Translations under genes and position numbers: made by a program
Notes under the pieces: generated by a model
Told to the model about the DNA's origin: nothing
The model's input: only the letters and a program-made list of their open reading frames with translations
Database searches by the model: none
Source of the DNA: Aquincola agrisoli
Lineage (GTDB): Bacteria; Pseudomonadota; Gammaproteobacteria; Burkholderiales; Burkholderiaceae_C
Direction: 5' to 3'
DNA length: 64,000 nt
NCBI RefSeq assembly: GCF_036621135.1
Contig: NZ_JAZIBG010000012.1
Coordinates: 1-64,000, forward strand
Part shown: positions 18,058 through 26,758 of the stretch, in pieces
Position numbering within the stretch: the stretch's first letter is position 1
How the letters are laid out: every line of letters starts with the position of its first letter

Positions 18058-18666
18058 ATGTCCAGCAAAGGCAAGATTCTCGTGGTTGACGACGACCGGC
18101 TCGTGCTGGCGACGGTGTCGCACGGCCTCGCGCAGGCGGGCTACGAGGTGATCGACGCGGACAACGGCGACGACGCCATCCTGCTGGCGCGCGAGCACCG
18201 GCCCGATCTCGCGCTGCTCGACATCCGCATGGAAGGCAAGAGCGGCTTCGACGTGGCGGCCTACCTGCGCGAGTATTGCCAGGTGCCGTTCATGTTCCTG
18301 TCCGCCTTCTCCGACGACCAGACGGCGCGGCAGGTGGAGGCGCTGGGCGCCGTGGCCTACCTCGTCAAGCCGCTGGACATCGGGCAGATCCTGCCGACCG
18401 TCGACGCTGCCTTCGCGCGCCTGCGCCGGGCCGAGCCGCCGCGCGCGGCGTCCGCTGCCGCCGTGCCGGAGCGCCCGCGCGAGGGCGGCGATCCGCTGGG
18501 CGATGTGGTGGCGCTGGCGGCCGGCGTGCTGATGCACCGGTACTCGCTGTCGCGCACGCAGGCGCTGGAGCGGCTGCAGCGCCAGGCCCAGGCGGAGAAC
18601 CGGTCGCTGCCGGCCTACGCCGAACGGGTGGTCGATGCGGTGGAGCTGCTAGCCGGCTCGGGCTGA
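18058..18666 (+). CDS. Response regulator with ANTAR RNA-binding domain
   Basis: This 202-residue protein has an N-terminal receiver with the acidic pair DDD at 11-13, phospho-acceptor Asp55 (LALLDIRME) and Lys in the YLVKPLD block. The C-terminal three-helix ANTAR domain covers about residues 143-200 (LMHRYSLSRTQALERLQRQA). ANTAR regulators act as antiterminators by binding twin RNA hairpins. The neighbouring multi-PAS kinase at 14665 is its likely partner. The ATG at 18058 directly abuts the receiver fold; an upstream ATG at 18034 adds eight unconserved residues. Confidence 0.93.
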   Translation: MSSKGKILVVDDDRLVLATVSHGLAQAGYEVIDADNGDDAILLAREHRPDLALLDIRMEGKSGFDVAAYLREYCQVPFMFLSAFSDDQTARQVEALGAVAYLVKPLDIGQILPTVDAAFARLRRAEPPRAASAAAVPERPREGGDPLGDVVALAAGVLMHRYSLSRTQALERLQRQAQAENRSLPAYAERVVDAVELLAGSG

Positions 18667-18675
18667 GCCGGCTAG
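18649..18675. terminator. Bidirectional terminator hairpin shared by two stop codons
   Basis: A perfect 11-bp stem CTAGCCGGCTC-gggct-GAGCCGGCTAG spans 18649-18675. It contains the TGA of the ANTAR regulator on the plus strand and the TAG of the convergent kinase on the minus strand. There is no T-run on either side. Its position exactly between convergent genes supports a two-way terminator. Confidence 0.65.
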
Positions 18676-20294
18676 CTGCGCAGCGTGAAGTAGAAGCGCG
18701 CGCCCTGGCCGACCTCGGATTCGGCCCAGACGTCCCCGCCGTGCCGCCGCACGATGCGCCGTGCCGAGGCGAGCCCGACCCCGGTGCCGGGAAAGTCGTT
18801 CGCGCTGTGCAGGCGCTGGAAGACGCCGAAGAGCCGGTCCGCGAAGCGCATGTCGAAGCCGGCGCCGTTGTCGCGCACGACGAAGCCCTCGCCGTGGTCA
18901 TTTGCCGTGCCTTCGAAGGTGATCTCGGCGCGTTCGCGCTGGCCGGTGTATTTCCAGGCGTTGCCCAGCAGGTTCTCCAGCACCAGGCGCAGCAGCGTTG
19001 GATCGCCCTGCGCCTGCAGGCCCGGCTGGATGTGCACCTCCACGTGCCGCTGCGGCTGCTGGCGGCGCAGGTCGTCGACGACATAGCTGGCCAGCTGCGA
19101 GAGGTTCACCGGCTGGCGGACCAGCGGCTGGTTGGACAGCTGCGCCAGGCCCAGCAGCGCATCGATCATGCTGTTCATGCGCGCGGCGGCGCCCAGCACG
19201 CGGTCGAGATGGTCGTTGCCGATGCGGTCGAGGGAGCGGCCGTAGTCCTCCTTGAGGATGCGGGTGAAGCCCTCGACCACGCGCACCGGCGCACGCAGGT
19301 CGTGCGAGACGGTGTAGCTGAAGGCCGCCGAATCGTTGTCTTCCGTCGCCTCGGGAAGGCCGGGCCGGGGCAGCAGCGCGAGCAGCCGGCCTTCGCCCGC
19401 GTCGCCCACCGGCATCAGGTGCACGGCCCACCCTTCGTGGGTGCCGGCATCGCCCGGCTGCAGCGCCTGCACCGCGCGTGCCAGGTCGTGTGGCAGCCGC
19501 GCCAGCAGCTCGTCCCAGGTGGCGCCGACGCCGCAAGCCAGGCGCTGCGCCGCGTCGTTGCACCGCACGATGCGCAGGCCGCCTTCGGCCGGGCTGGCCA
19601 CCCAGAAGGGCCCCGGCAGCGTGGGCAGCAGGGCCTTGAACGCGGCGTGGTCCGCAGCCTGCTCGATGGCGTGGTCGAGCAGCCGCGCCGTGCCGCAGTG
19701 GCCTGCGAAGAGGCCCGCCTCGTCGAAGCGGGGCATGCCACGCAGCTGCCAGGTGCTGCCGTCGGGCTGCGTCACGCGGTCGTCGAGGGCGGTGTGCGCT
19801 TCCAGCTTGCCGCGGATCACGCCGGGATGCTGCGGACTGTCGAAACGCTCCCACAGCGGTACGCCGGCGCGGCCGAGCCAGTCGAGGGGCGGCGCGCCCA
19901 GCGGAGGCTGCAGGTGGACGAGCCGGTGCTGCCGGTCGGTGTGCCACTGCCAGACATCCAGCATCTGGCCCAGCGCCTGGCGCTCCAGGCGGGTGTCACG
20001 CAGCACGGCGGCGCTGCTGCGCCGGGCCAGCAGGTAGCCGGCCGCGGCCGCTGCACCCAGCCACAGCGCGCAAGCGAGCCACATCAGCCAGAGGGGCGGC
20101 ACGGTCTGCGGCGCGGTTTGCTGCAATGCGATAAGGACGGGCCACACAGCCAGCAGCGAGGCCACGGCCAGCGCGGCCGCAATCTTGATGAGCGCCGCCG
20201 GGCCGCGCTGCGAAAGGAACCCGGCACGCAGCGGCGCTCGGCGTCCGTCGCGCGCCGCTGACGTTTCGGCGTCGTGAGGGGAGCCACCAAACAT
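18672..20294 (-). CDS. Membrane sensor histidine kinase
   Basis: This 540-residue kinase has two hydrophobic helices near residues 36-56 and 66-90, a PAS-like middle with poor conservation, a HisKA domain with phospho-His in SYTVSHDLRAPVRVVEGF and an HATPase with ENLLGNAWKYT, VVRDNGAGFDM and GTGVGLASARRIV. It resembles phytochrome-type light/redox kinases in its catalytic end but has no bilin-binding part. It lies opposite its neighbours. The start at 20294 was preferred to 20312 because the extra codons (CAT ACA ATC CCT) are atypical of this genome. Confidence 0.9.
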   Translation of the reverse strand: MFGGSPHDAETSAARDGRRAPLRAGFLSQRGPAALIKIAAALAVASLLAVWPVLIALQQTAPQTVPPLWLMWLACALWLGAAAAAGYLLARRSSAAVLRDTRLERQALGQMLDVWQWHTDRQHRLVHLQPPLGAPPLDWLGRAGVPLWERFDSPQHPGVIRGKLEAHTALDDRVTQPDGSTWQLRGMPRFDEAGLFAGHCGTARLLDHAIEQAADHAAFKALLPTLPGPFWVASPAEGGLRIVRCNDAAQRLACGVGATWDELLARLPHDLARAVQALQPGDAGTHEGWAVHLMPVGDAGEGRLLALLPRPGLPEATEDNDSAAFSYTVSHDLRAPVRVVEGFTRILKEDYGRSLDRIGNDHLDRVLGAAARMNSMIDALLGLAQLSNQPLVRQPVNLSQLASYVVDDLRRQQPQRHVEVHIQPGLQAQGDPTLLRLVLENLLGNAWKYTGQRERAEITFEGTANDHGEGFVVRDNGAGFDMRFADRLFGVFQRLHSANDFPGTGVGLASARRIVRRHGGDVWAESEVGQGARFYFTLRS

Positions 20295-20395
20295 GCAAGG
20301 GATTGTATGCATCGGCGACGTGGCAAGATTCCAGCCTGGCTGCGCTGTTACGGGCGGCCGCCCGATTCATCGTTCCATTTCAGAAGCGGCCGACA

Positions 20396-20863
20396 ATGGC
20401 CGAATATCGCCTCGTGCCCTTCTCTCCGCTCCGCTCCCAGACTCGCGCCCCCTCCGCTGAAACCGGCGAGGGCGGCGGCGGTGCTGCGCGGAGCGATCTG
20501 CCGGGCACGCTGCTCGCCATGCTGGACGAGGCCGCGCTGAACCGGCTGCGTGAGCTGGATCCTGCCGGCCAGATGGGGCTCGTGCTGCGGGTGCTGCGGA
20601 CTTTCGACAGTTCAATGGCGAAACTGCTGATCCAATTGGAACAGGCGCGTGCCGCCGAGGACTTCCAGGCGATCAAGCATGTGGCACATACGCTCAAATC
20701 GTCGGCGGCCAGCGTGGGCGCGCTCCATCTTTCGCAGTTGTGCGCCGAGATCGAGCGCAACGTGCGCGAGCTGCAGACGGCGAGCCTGTCGACGCAACTC
20801 GATGCTATGGTTACCGAATGCAAGCGACTGCAGACCGGCCTGAAATTGCTTGGCAGTGCATAG
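20396..20863 (+). CDS. Stand-alone Hpt phosphotransfer protein
   Basis: This 155-residue product carries an HPt four-helix domain in its C-terminal two thirds. The active-site His lies in IKHVAHTLKSSAASVG, and the preceding helix FDSSMAKLLIQLEQA fits HPt proteins. It would relay phosphate between a hybrid kinase and a receiver. The next gene, one base away, encodes a receiver-containing c-di-GMP protein and is the obvious acceptor. The start at 20396 (MAEYRLVP) is chosen because upstream codons back to 20303 include the divergent promoter region. Confidence 0.88.
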   Translation: MAEYRLVPFSPLRSQTRAPSAETGEGGGGAARSDLPGTLLAMLDEAALNRLRELDPAGQMGLVLRVLRTFDSSMAKLLIQLEQARAAEDFQAIKHVAHTLKSSAASVGALHLSQLCAEIERNVRELQTASLSTQLDAMVTECKRLQTGLKLLGSA

Positions 20864-20864
20864 C

Positions 20865-23126
20865 ATGAGTCAACGACCCATGAACTCGCTCCACGCATTT
20901 GCCGACCAGCACGGCCCGACCGAGCCCAAGGTCCTGCTCGTCGACGACGACGAAGTGAACCTGATGCTCACCGCCGTCGCGCTGCGCGAGCGGGGTTTCT
21001 CGATCACGGAGGCGAGCAGCGGCGAACAGGCCCTGCAGATGCTGGCGCAGTGGGCGCCGGACATCATCGTGCTGGATGCGCTGATGCCCGGCATGGACGG
21101 CTTCCGCACCTGCACCGAGCTGCGCACGTTGCCTGGTTTCGAAAACATGCCGGTGCTGATGCTGACGGGCCTCGACGACGACGCATCGATCACGCGGGCG
21201 TACCAGGCGGGGGCGACGGACTTCTTCGTCAAGAGCACGCAGTGGAGCCTGCTGGCTGGCCGGCTGCACTACCTGCTGCGTGCGTCGCGCACGCGCGTCG
21301 AACTGGAGCGCAGCAAGACGCGCCTGGCCCGCGCCCAGGACCTGGCCCGCATGGGCAGCTTCGACTGGCGGCGCGGCCATCCGCCGGCCGGCGGCGGCAT
21401 CGTGATCTCCCCGGAAGGCCTGCGCGTCTTCGGCCGCAGCCCCAACGAGCGGCTGGGCCTGCGGCCGCTGCTGCGCATGGTGCCGCCGAGCGACCGCCGC
21501 GGCCTGCTGCGCGTGCTGCACGAGGTGCTGGCGCACAGCTCGGTGCTGGCCACCGACGTGCCGGTGACGCTGCTCGACGGCCGCCAGCGCATCATCCACG
21601 TCGAGGCGGAGCCGGAGTTCAACGAGCACGGGCAGAGCAGCGGCTACACCGGCATCGTGCAGGACGTGACGGACCGGCGCATCGCCGAGGACAAGATCCG
21701 CCACCTCGCCAACTTCGATGCGCTGACGGGGCTGCCCAACCGACGCCAGCTGATCTGGCGCACCGAGCGGGCGCTGGAGCATGCGCGCCGCCTGAACCAC
21801 CAGGCCGCGCTGCTGCTGATCGACCTCGACCGCTTCAAGATCATCAACGACACCCTGGGTCATGCCGCCGGCGACGAGCTGCTGATGGAAGTGGCGCGCC
21901 GGCTGCGCGCCTGCGTGCGCCACTCCGACCAGGTGATGGAAGGGGCGCTCGAAGCCGTGGGCTCCCGGTCGCACCGCACGCTGGAGGCCGTGGGCCGGCT
22001 GGGCGGCGACGAATTCGTCGCGCTGCTGCCCGAGGTGGCCGACGAGCGTGACGCCGAACGCGTCGCCGCCCGCGTGCTCGATGCGATGCGCGAGCCGATC
22101 TTCGTCGCGGGCCAGGAGTGCTTCGTCACTGCATCGGTCGGCATCGCGCTCTTTCCGCGCGACGGCGCAGCCGTGGCCGACCTGCTGCGCAACTCCGACG
22201 TCGCGATGTATGCCGTCAAGTCGCAGGGCCGCAACGCAGCCTCGGTCTACAGCCCGCAGCTGGCGGGGCGGGGCCGCGAGAAGCTCGAGCTCGAAAGCGC
22301 GCTGCACAAGGCGATCGAACGCGACGAGCTGGTGCTGCACTACCAGCCCAAGGTCGACGTGCGGGCGGCGCGCATGGTCGGTGCCGAGGCGCTGATGCGC
22401 TGGCAGCGCGGCGGCACGCTGGTGCCGCCCGGGGAGTTCATCCCGTTGGCCGAGGAAACCGGCCTGATCATCCCGTTGTCGGAATGGGCGATCCGCGAGG
22501 CCGCCCGGCAGGCCAAGGCGTGGGCGGTGAGCTTCGGCTTCGCCGATTCGATCGCCGTCAACCTGCCCAACCGGCTGTTCGAGCGCTCCGACCTCGTCGA
22601 GCACATCCACCAGTCGGTCGGCACCTATGGGGTGCCGCACCGGTCGATCCAGCTGGAGATCACCGAAACGGGCCTGATGAAGGACCTGCAGAACGTGATC
22701 CCGGCGCTGCACCGGCTCAACGAAATCGGCGTCGAGATCTCGATCGACGACTTCGGCACCGGCTATTCGTCGCTGGCCTACCTGACCACGCTGCCGATTT
22801 CGGAGCTGAAGATCGACCGCAGTTTCGTGCGCGACCTGGGCATCACGCCGCAGAGCTCGGCGGTGGTCACCGCGATCATCGCACTGGCGCGCTCGCTGGG
22901 CCTGCGGGTGATCGCAGAGGGCGTCGAGAACCTTCGGCAGATGGAGGTGCTGCACCGCCTGGGCTGCGGCGTGATGCAGGGCTTCCTGTTCAGCCGGCCG
23001 ATCCCGCCCAACGACATCGAGAAGTGGCTGCAGCAGACGGTGCTGCCGCGCAAGGCGCCCTGGATCGCGCAAGCCTCTACGGACGGCGGCGAGCCTACCC
23101 GCGTGATCGGCGGCGGCCGCCTGTAG
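20865..23126 (+). CDS. Receiver-PAS-GGDEF-EAL c-di-GMP regulator
   Basis: This 753-residue protein has a receiver domain (LLVDDDEVNLM, phospho-Asp in IIVLDALMPGMDG), a PAS-like region at about 135-270, a GGDEF domain (intact GGDEF, LTGLPNRR, DLDRFKIINDTLGH) and an EAL domain (GAEALMRW, then IDDFGTGYSSLAYL and the ExxETG-like LEITETG). Both catalytic motifs look intact, so it may make or break c-di-GMP. There is an insertion of about 14 residues just before the GGDEF loop. It abuts the Hpt gene upstream and the GGDEF gene downstream. Confidence 0.95.
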   Translation: MSQRPMNSLHAFADQHGPTEPKVLLVDDDEVNLMLTAVALRERGFSITEASSGEQALQMLAQWAPDIIVLDALMPGMDGFRTCTELRTLPGFENMPVLMLTGLDDDASITRAYQAGATDFFVKSTQWSLLAGRLHYLLRASRTRVELERSKTRLARAQDLARMGSFDWRRGHPPAGGGIVISPEGLRVFGRSPNERLGLRPLLRMVPPSDRRGLLRVLHEVLAHSSVLATDVPVTLLDGRQRIIHVEAEPEFNEHGQSSGYTGIVQDVTDRRIAEDKIRHLANFDALTGLPNRRQLIWRTERALEHARRLNHQAALLLIDLDRFKIINDTLGHAAGDELLMEVARRLRACVRHSDQVMEGALEAVGSRSHRTLEAVGRLGGDEFVALLPEVADERDAERVAARVLDAMREPIFVAGQECFVTASVGIALFPRDGAAVADLLRNSDVAMYAVKSQGRNAASVYSPQLAGRGREKLELESALHKAIERDELVLHYQPKVDVRAARMVGAEALMRWQRGGTLVPPGEFIPLAEETGLIIPLSEWAIREAARQAKAWAVSFGFADSIAVNLPNRLFERSDLVEHIHQSVGTYGVPHRSIQLEITETGLMKDLQNVIPALHRLNEIGVEISIDDFGTGYSSLAYLTTLPISELKIDRSFVRDLGITPQSSAVVTAIIALARSLGLRVIAEGVENLRQMEVLHRLGCGVMQGFLFSRPIPPNDIEKWLQQTVLPRKAPWIAQASTDGGEPTRVIGGGRL

Positions 23127-24929
23127 ATGAACGCCACCCTGACGCCGGCGCAGATCGCCAAGGGTGCGTTGCGCCGCCTGGCCGTCACGCAGCAGGAGCC
23201 TACCCCCGAGAACTACGCGCGCGCCTGGGCCGAGGAACTGGGCCAGCCGGCCGCCGCCGCGGCGCTGCCTGAACGCAGCCGGCCGCTGCTGGAGCGGCTG
23301 GCCGCCCGCGCGAGCGACGATGCCGACAGCCGGACCGAGCTCGTGCGCAGCCTGATGCAGGGCCAGTGGGACGACTTGGCGCGGGCGCTGGACCGCAGCG
23401 CCGACCACGGTGCCTCGTCGGCCCAGGCGTGGGCGGGCCTGCTCGAGCGCATGGTGCGCGGCCTGGAGCGCGGCGGCCGGCAGTGGACCATGGCACGCAA
23501 GAAGGACAGCCTTCAGCGTGTGCTGGACGGCAGCCGAAGCGATCTTCCGCGGCTGCAGCAGCGCCTGCGGCAGCTGGTCGCCGGCTGGGACAGCGATTCG
23601 AACGTGGACGAGGGGTCGGGCGATGCGGGCGGCGCTGCCGTCCCCGTGCACCACGCGGCCGCGGCGCAGGAGCCCGCCAGCGCGGCGGTCGGCGGCATGC
23701 CGGCCTCGTCGGCAGGGCACTGGCCCGAACTCGCGAGCAGCCTGAGCGGTACCGTCGTGGCTGCCTTGCCGACCTCGGCGCCCAACGCCTGCGAACTGGC
23801 GGCGACGCTGGCCCAGTTGGCCGACCGCATCCACCACGAAGGCGCGACGCCGGAGCTGGCGCAGGCGGTGCACGGCGTGTGCGAGCGGGCGCGCCGGCTG
23901 TTCGCCCATCGGCATCACCTGCTGGAGCAGGTGGGCGCGCTGTGCCTGGAGCTGACTGCCGGCCTGACGGAGCTGGCCGAGGAGGGCAGCTGGGCCCAGG
24001 GTCAGGCGGAAGCGCTGCGTGCGCGGCTGCAGGGCGAGGACGCCGACACAGGCGCCGAGACGCTCAACGTGCGCGGCGTGCGTGCCGCGGGCGAACTGCT
24101 CGCGCAGACCCGCCAGCAGCAACACCGGCTGCGCTCCGAACGCGACCAGGCGCGCGATGCGCTGAAGACCCTGATCCACAGCCTGCTTCAACAGGTGGGC
24201 GACCTCGGCGACGAGACCGGCCGCTTCAGCGAGAACCTGGGCCGCTACGCCGAGACCATCGCCGAGGCCGACTCGCTGGTCGACCTGGCGGGCGTGGTCC
24301 AGGCCATGGTCGACGAAAGCCGCGCCGTGCAGCAGCGGGTGAGCCGGACGCAGCAGCGGCTGAGCGAGGAGCACGCCCGTGCGAGCGAGCTGGAATCACG
24401 CGTGCGGGATCTGGAGGGCGAGCTGCGCCGCCTGTCCGACGAGGTGGCCACCGACGCGCTGACGCAGGTGGCGAACCGGCGGGGCCTGATGCAGGCCTTC
24501 GAGGCCGAGCGTGCGCGCATCGACCGCGACGGCCGGCCGCTGGCCGTCGGGCTGATCGACATCGACAACTTCAAGCGGCTCAACGACACGCTGGGCCACG
24601 GCGCCGGCGACGAGGCGCTCAAGTCGCTGGCCCGCCGGGTCCGCGAGGCCCTGCGGCCGATCGACCATGTGGCGCGGTTCGGCGGCGAGGAGTTCGTGGT
24701 GCTGCTGCCGGACACCGGGGTGGAGGAAGCCCAGCAGGTGCTGACCCGGCTGCAGCGGCAGCTCACCGCGAGCCTTTTCATGCATGAAGGCCAGGACGTG
24801 TTCGTCACGTTCTCCGCGGGCGTCACCGCCTACCGGCCTGGCGAGCGCATCGAGGTGGCGCTGGAGCGCGCCGACGAGGCGCTCTACGAAGCCAAGCACC
24901 AGGGGAAGAACCGCACCTGCGCAGGATGA
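23127..24929 (+). CDS. Diguanylate cyclase with long coiled-coil N-terminus
   Basis: This 600-residue protein ends in a GGDEF domain with active-site GGEEF, LTQVANRRGL and DIDNFKRLNDTLGHGAGDEA, indicating synthesis of c-di-GMP. Residues 1-430 are Ala/Arg/Gln-rich, helical, with a coiled coil just before the catalytic domain (TQQRLSEEHARASELESRV). No transmembrane helix is visible. This layout matches the SiaD/YfiN-unrelated 'GGDEF with N-terminal helical domain' proteins common in Burkholderiales. Its ATG follows the stop of the preceding GGDEF-EAL gene immediately. Confidence 0.93.
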   Translation: MNATLTPAQIAKGALRRLAVTQQEPTPENYARAWAEELGQPAAAAALPERSRPLLERLAARASDDADSRTELVRSLMQGQWDDLARALDRSADHGASSAQAWAGLLERMVRGLERGGRQWTMARKKDSLQRVLDGSRSDLPRLQQRLRQLVAGWDSDSNVDEGSGDAGGAAVPVHHAAAAQEPASAAVGGMPASSAGHWPELASSLSGTVVAALPTSAPNACELAATLAQLADRIHHEGATPELAQAVHGVCERARRLFAHRHHLLEQVGALCLELTAGLTELAEEGSWAQGQAEALRARLQGEDADTGAETLNVRGVRAAGELLAQTRQQQHRLRSERDQARDALKTLIHSLLQQVGDLGDETGRFSENLGRYAETIAEADSLVDLAGVVQAMVDESRAVQQRVSRTQQRLSEEHARASELESRVRDLEGELRRLSDEVATDALTQVANRRGLMQAFEAERARIDRDGRPLAVGLIDIDNFKRLNDTLGHGAGDEALKSLARRVREALRPIDHVARFGGEEFVVLLPDTGVEEAQQVLTRLQRQLTASLFMHEGQDVFVTFSAGVTAYRPGERIEVALERADEALYEAKHQGKNRTCAG

Positions 24930-24944
24930 GCCACGCCGGGCTCA
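24927..24944. terminator. Short bidirectional hairpin at convergent stop codons
   Basis: The stem TGAGCC-acgccg-GGCTCA spans 24927-24944. The two arms contain the stop codons of the GGDEF gene (plus) and the DUF3299 gene (minus), so the two genes end within 13 bases of each other. The stem is short and has no T-run. Confidence 0.45.
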
Positions 24945-25496
24945 GCGCTTCTTGGCGTCTTCGTCCGCGACGTACTTGTCGACCGACACCGCTTCCATGC
25001 GGTAGCCGCTCGTGCCCATCGCGGAATCGGTGCGGCTGAGCTGCAGCTTGCCGCGCACCCATACCGCGTCCATCGACTTCAGCTGCTTCAGCGGCGCCTT
25101 GGGCAGCACGTGGACGATCTGGTTGGCCGGCGGCGGCGGCGTGTGGATGCAGGCGCCGAAGTAGGGCACGAGCAGGAATTCGGTGATGCCGCCGTTGGCT
25201 TCCTCCAGCGGGACCACGTAGCCCGGGAGCCGCACGGCCGCGTTCTGCATCGCCGAGTTGGCCGGCGCGTTGTTCCAGACCTCCCGCAGCTTGTTCAGCA
25301 TCTCGACCGCCCGGGGGTCGCCGTCCTGCAGGCTGGCCGGCGCGTCCTTGAACTGCGACGACGGATCCCAGTCCTTCGGCACCAGGGCTTCCCAGGTGAT
25401 GGTGCGGTACTCCCCGCCCGGCGGAGCGGCGAAGGCCGCCGGGGCGGTGGCGGCGAAGGCGATGGACAACAGCGAACGGCGGGACAGCGACGACAT
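24942..25496 (-). CDS. DUF3299 exported protein, last gene of the zinc operon
   Basis: This 184-residue protein starts with a twin-Arg-like/Sec signal (SRRSLLSIAFAATAPAAFAA) and then the DUF3299 signature: ITWEALVPKDWDP, LPGYVVPLE, LLVPYFGACIHTPPPPANQ and MDAVWVRGKL. The invariant Cys-His pair in GACIH could bind metal or haem; the biochemical role is not known to me. It lies 3 bp downstream of the FtsX-type permease and ends the operon. Its consistent company with DUF2796 and an ABC transporter suggests a periplasmic partner in metal uptake. Confidence 0.9.
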   Translation of the reverse strand: MSSLSRRSLLSIAFAATAPAAFAAPPGGEYRTITWEALVPKDWDPSSQFKDAPASLQDGDPRAVEMLNKLREVWNNAPANSAMQNAAVRLPGYVVPLEEANGGITEFLLVPYFGACIHTPPPPANQIVHVLPKAPLKQLKSMDAVWVRGKLQLSRTDSAMGTSGYRMEAVSVDKYVADEDAKKR

Positions 25497-25498
25497 GC

Positions 25499-26758
25499 TC
25501 AGATCCTTGGTGACAACCCGTCGGCCAGCGACAGGCGGTAGGCGCGCAGCCCGGGCAGCAGGCTGGCGAGCCAGCCGGTGGCGATGACGGCACTCCACAG
25601 CGCCCACTGCACCGGCGACGGCAGGCCCCAGCCTATCACCAGACCGTGATGGGCCTGCAGCCAGGGGCCGAGCGCCGCGGTGAGCCCCAGCACGAGGACG
25701 AGCCCGAGCACCGCGCCCAGCAGGGTGACCAGCGCGCCTTCCAGTGCGAGCAGCGCGACGATGTGGCGCAGCCCCGCACCCACGGCGCGCAGCACGGCCA
25801 GCTCGCGCCGGCGTTCGTTGAGGCTGGTGAGGACGACCGACACCAGCCCGGCCAGGCTCACGATGCCGACCAGCGCCGACATCACGAGCAGTGCACGCTC
25901 CCCGACGCCGACCACGTCCCACAGCTCGTCGAGCGCCACGCCGGGCAGGATGGCCATCAGCGGCTCGCCGCGGTAGTCGGCCACCCAGCGCTGCACGGAG
26001 AACACCGCCGGCCGGCTCTTCAGGCCGACCAGCGCCGCGGTGACGGCCCGGGGCTGCAGGTCCATCTGGCGCAGCTTCTCGGGCGAGAGGGCCATGCCGG
26101 GCACCTGCATGCCGCCGAGCCAGTCGATGTGCAGCGCTTCCATCGACTGCAGGCTGATGTGCACCGTGCGGTCCACCGGGGTGCCGGTGCGCGCGAGGAT
26201 GCCGGTGACGACGAAGGGCTTGTCCGCATGCTCGGCGACGAGCTCCCCGCTGCCGTGGGCCAGCGTCAGGCGCTGGCCGAGGCGGTAGCCGAGCTGCTGG
26301 GCCACGTCGGCACCCAGCACGGCCTCGAAGACCTGGGCGAAGGGCTGGCCTTCGGCCAGGCGCAGCGGCTGGCGGTCGCCGTAGCGGAAGTGCTGGAAGT
26401 AGTCGGGCGTGGTGCCCAGCACCGGAAAGCCCCGGTGCGAATCGCCCAGCGACAGCGGCACCACCCAGGCCACTGCCCGGTGGCCGGCCAGCGCCTGCAC
26501 GCTCTGCCAGCCCATGTTGTTGGTCGCCGCGCCGATGCGGAACACCGAATAGAGCAGCAGCTGCGTCGAGCCGCTGCGGGCGCCGACGATGAGGTCGGTG
26601 CCGGAGACTGCCGACGAGAAGTTGGCGCGCAGGTCGGTCCGTACCCGCTCGATGCCCAGCAGCAGCACGGTCGCCAGGGCGATGGAGCACACGGTCAGCA
26701 TCAGCGTGAAGCGGCGGTTCCACGCGCTGCGGGCGGCCAGGCCGATCAATGCCTTCAT
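25499..26758 (-). CDS. FtsX/MacB-type ABC transporter permease (ZrgC-like)
   Basis: This 419-residue protein has an N-terminal membrane helix (residues 15-35), a large periplasmic MacB-like core domain and three C-terminal helices with the FtsX signature LNERRRELAVLRAVGA. Such permeases usually do mechanotransmission or envelope lipid/lipoprotein work rather than classical solute import. Here the gene overlaps its ATPase by 4 bases and sits between DUF2796 and DUF3299 genes, the arrangement I recall for the Vibrio cholerae zinc-regulated zrg cluster. The start is the ATG at 26758, overlapping the ATPase stop. Confidence 0.9.
   Translation of the reverse strand: MKALIGLAARSAWNRRFTLMLTVCSIALATVLLLGIERVRTDLRANFSSAVSGTDLIVGARSGSTQLLLYSVFRIGAATNNMGWQSVQALAGHRAVAWVVPLSLGDSHRGFPVLGTTPDYFQHFRYGDRQPLRLAEGQPFAQVFEAVLGADVAQQLGYRLGQRLTLAHGSGELVAEHADKPFVVTGILARTGTPVDRTVHISLQSMEALHIDWLGGMQVPGMALSPEKLRQMDLQPRAVTAALVGLKSRPAVFSVQRWVADYRGEPLMAILPGVALDELWDVVGVGERALLVMSALVGIVSLAGLVSVVLTSLNERRRELAVLRAVGAGLRHIVALLALEGALVTLLGAVLGLVLVLGLTAALGPWLQAHHGLVIGWGLPSPVQWALWSAVIATGWLASLLPGLRAYRLSLADGLSPRI

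Noticed and set aside
14590..18537. Open frame of 1315 codons on the minus strand
   Set aside because: It lies wholly opposite the multi-PAS kinase and ANTAR regulator, has no recognisable domain and a His/Arg/Gln-rich composition typical of an antisense frame in GC-rich DNA.
23640..23720. Ala/Pro/His-rich stretch in the GGDEF protein as a metal site
   Set aside because: Only two adjacent His occur in a low-complexity linker; this is not sufficient to claim metal binding.
20811..24374. Open frame of 1187 codons on the minus strand
   Set aside because: It is antisense to the two c-di-GMP genes, which carry clear domains on the other strand.
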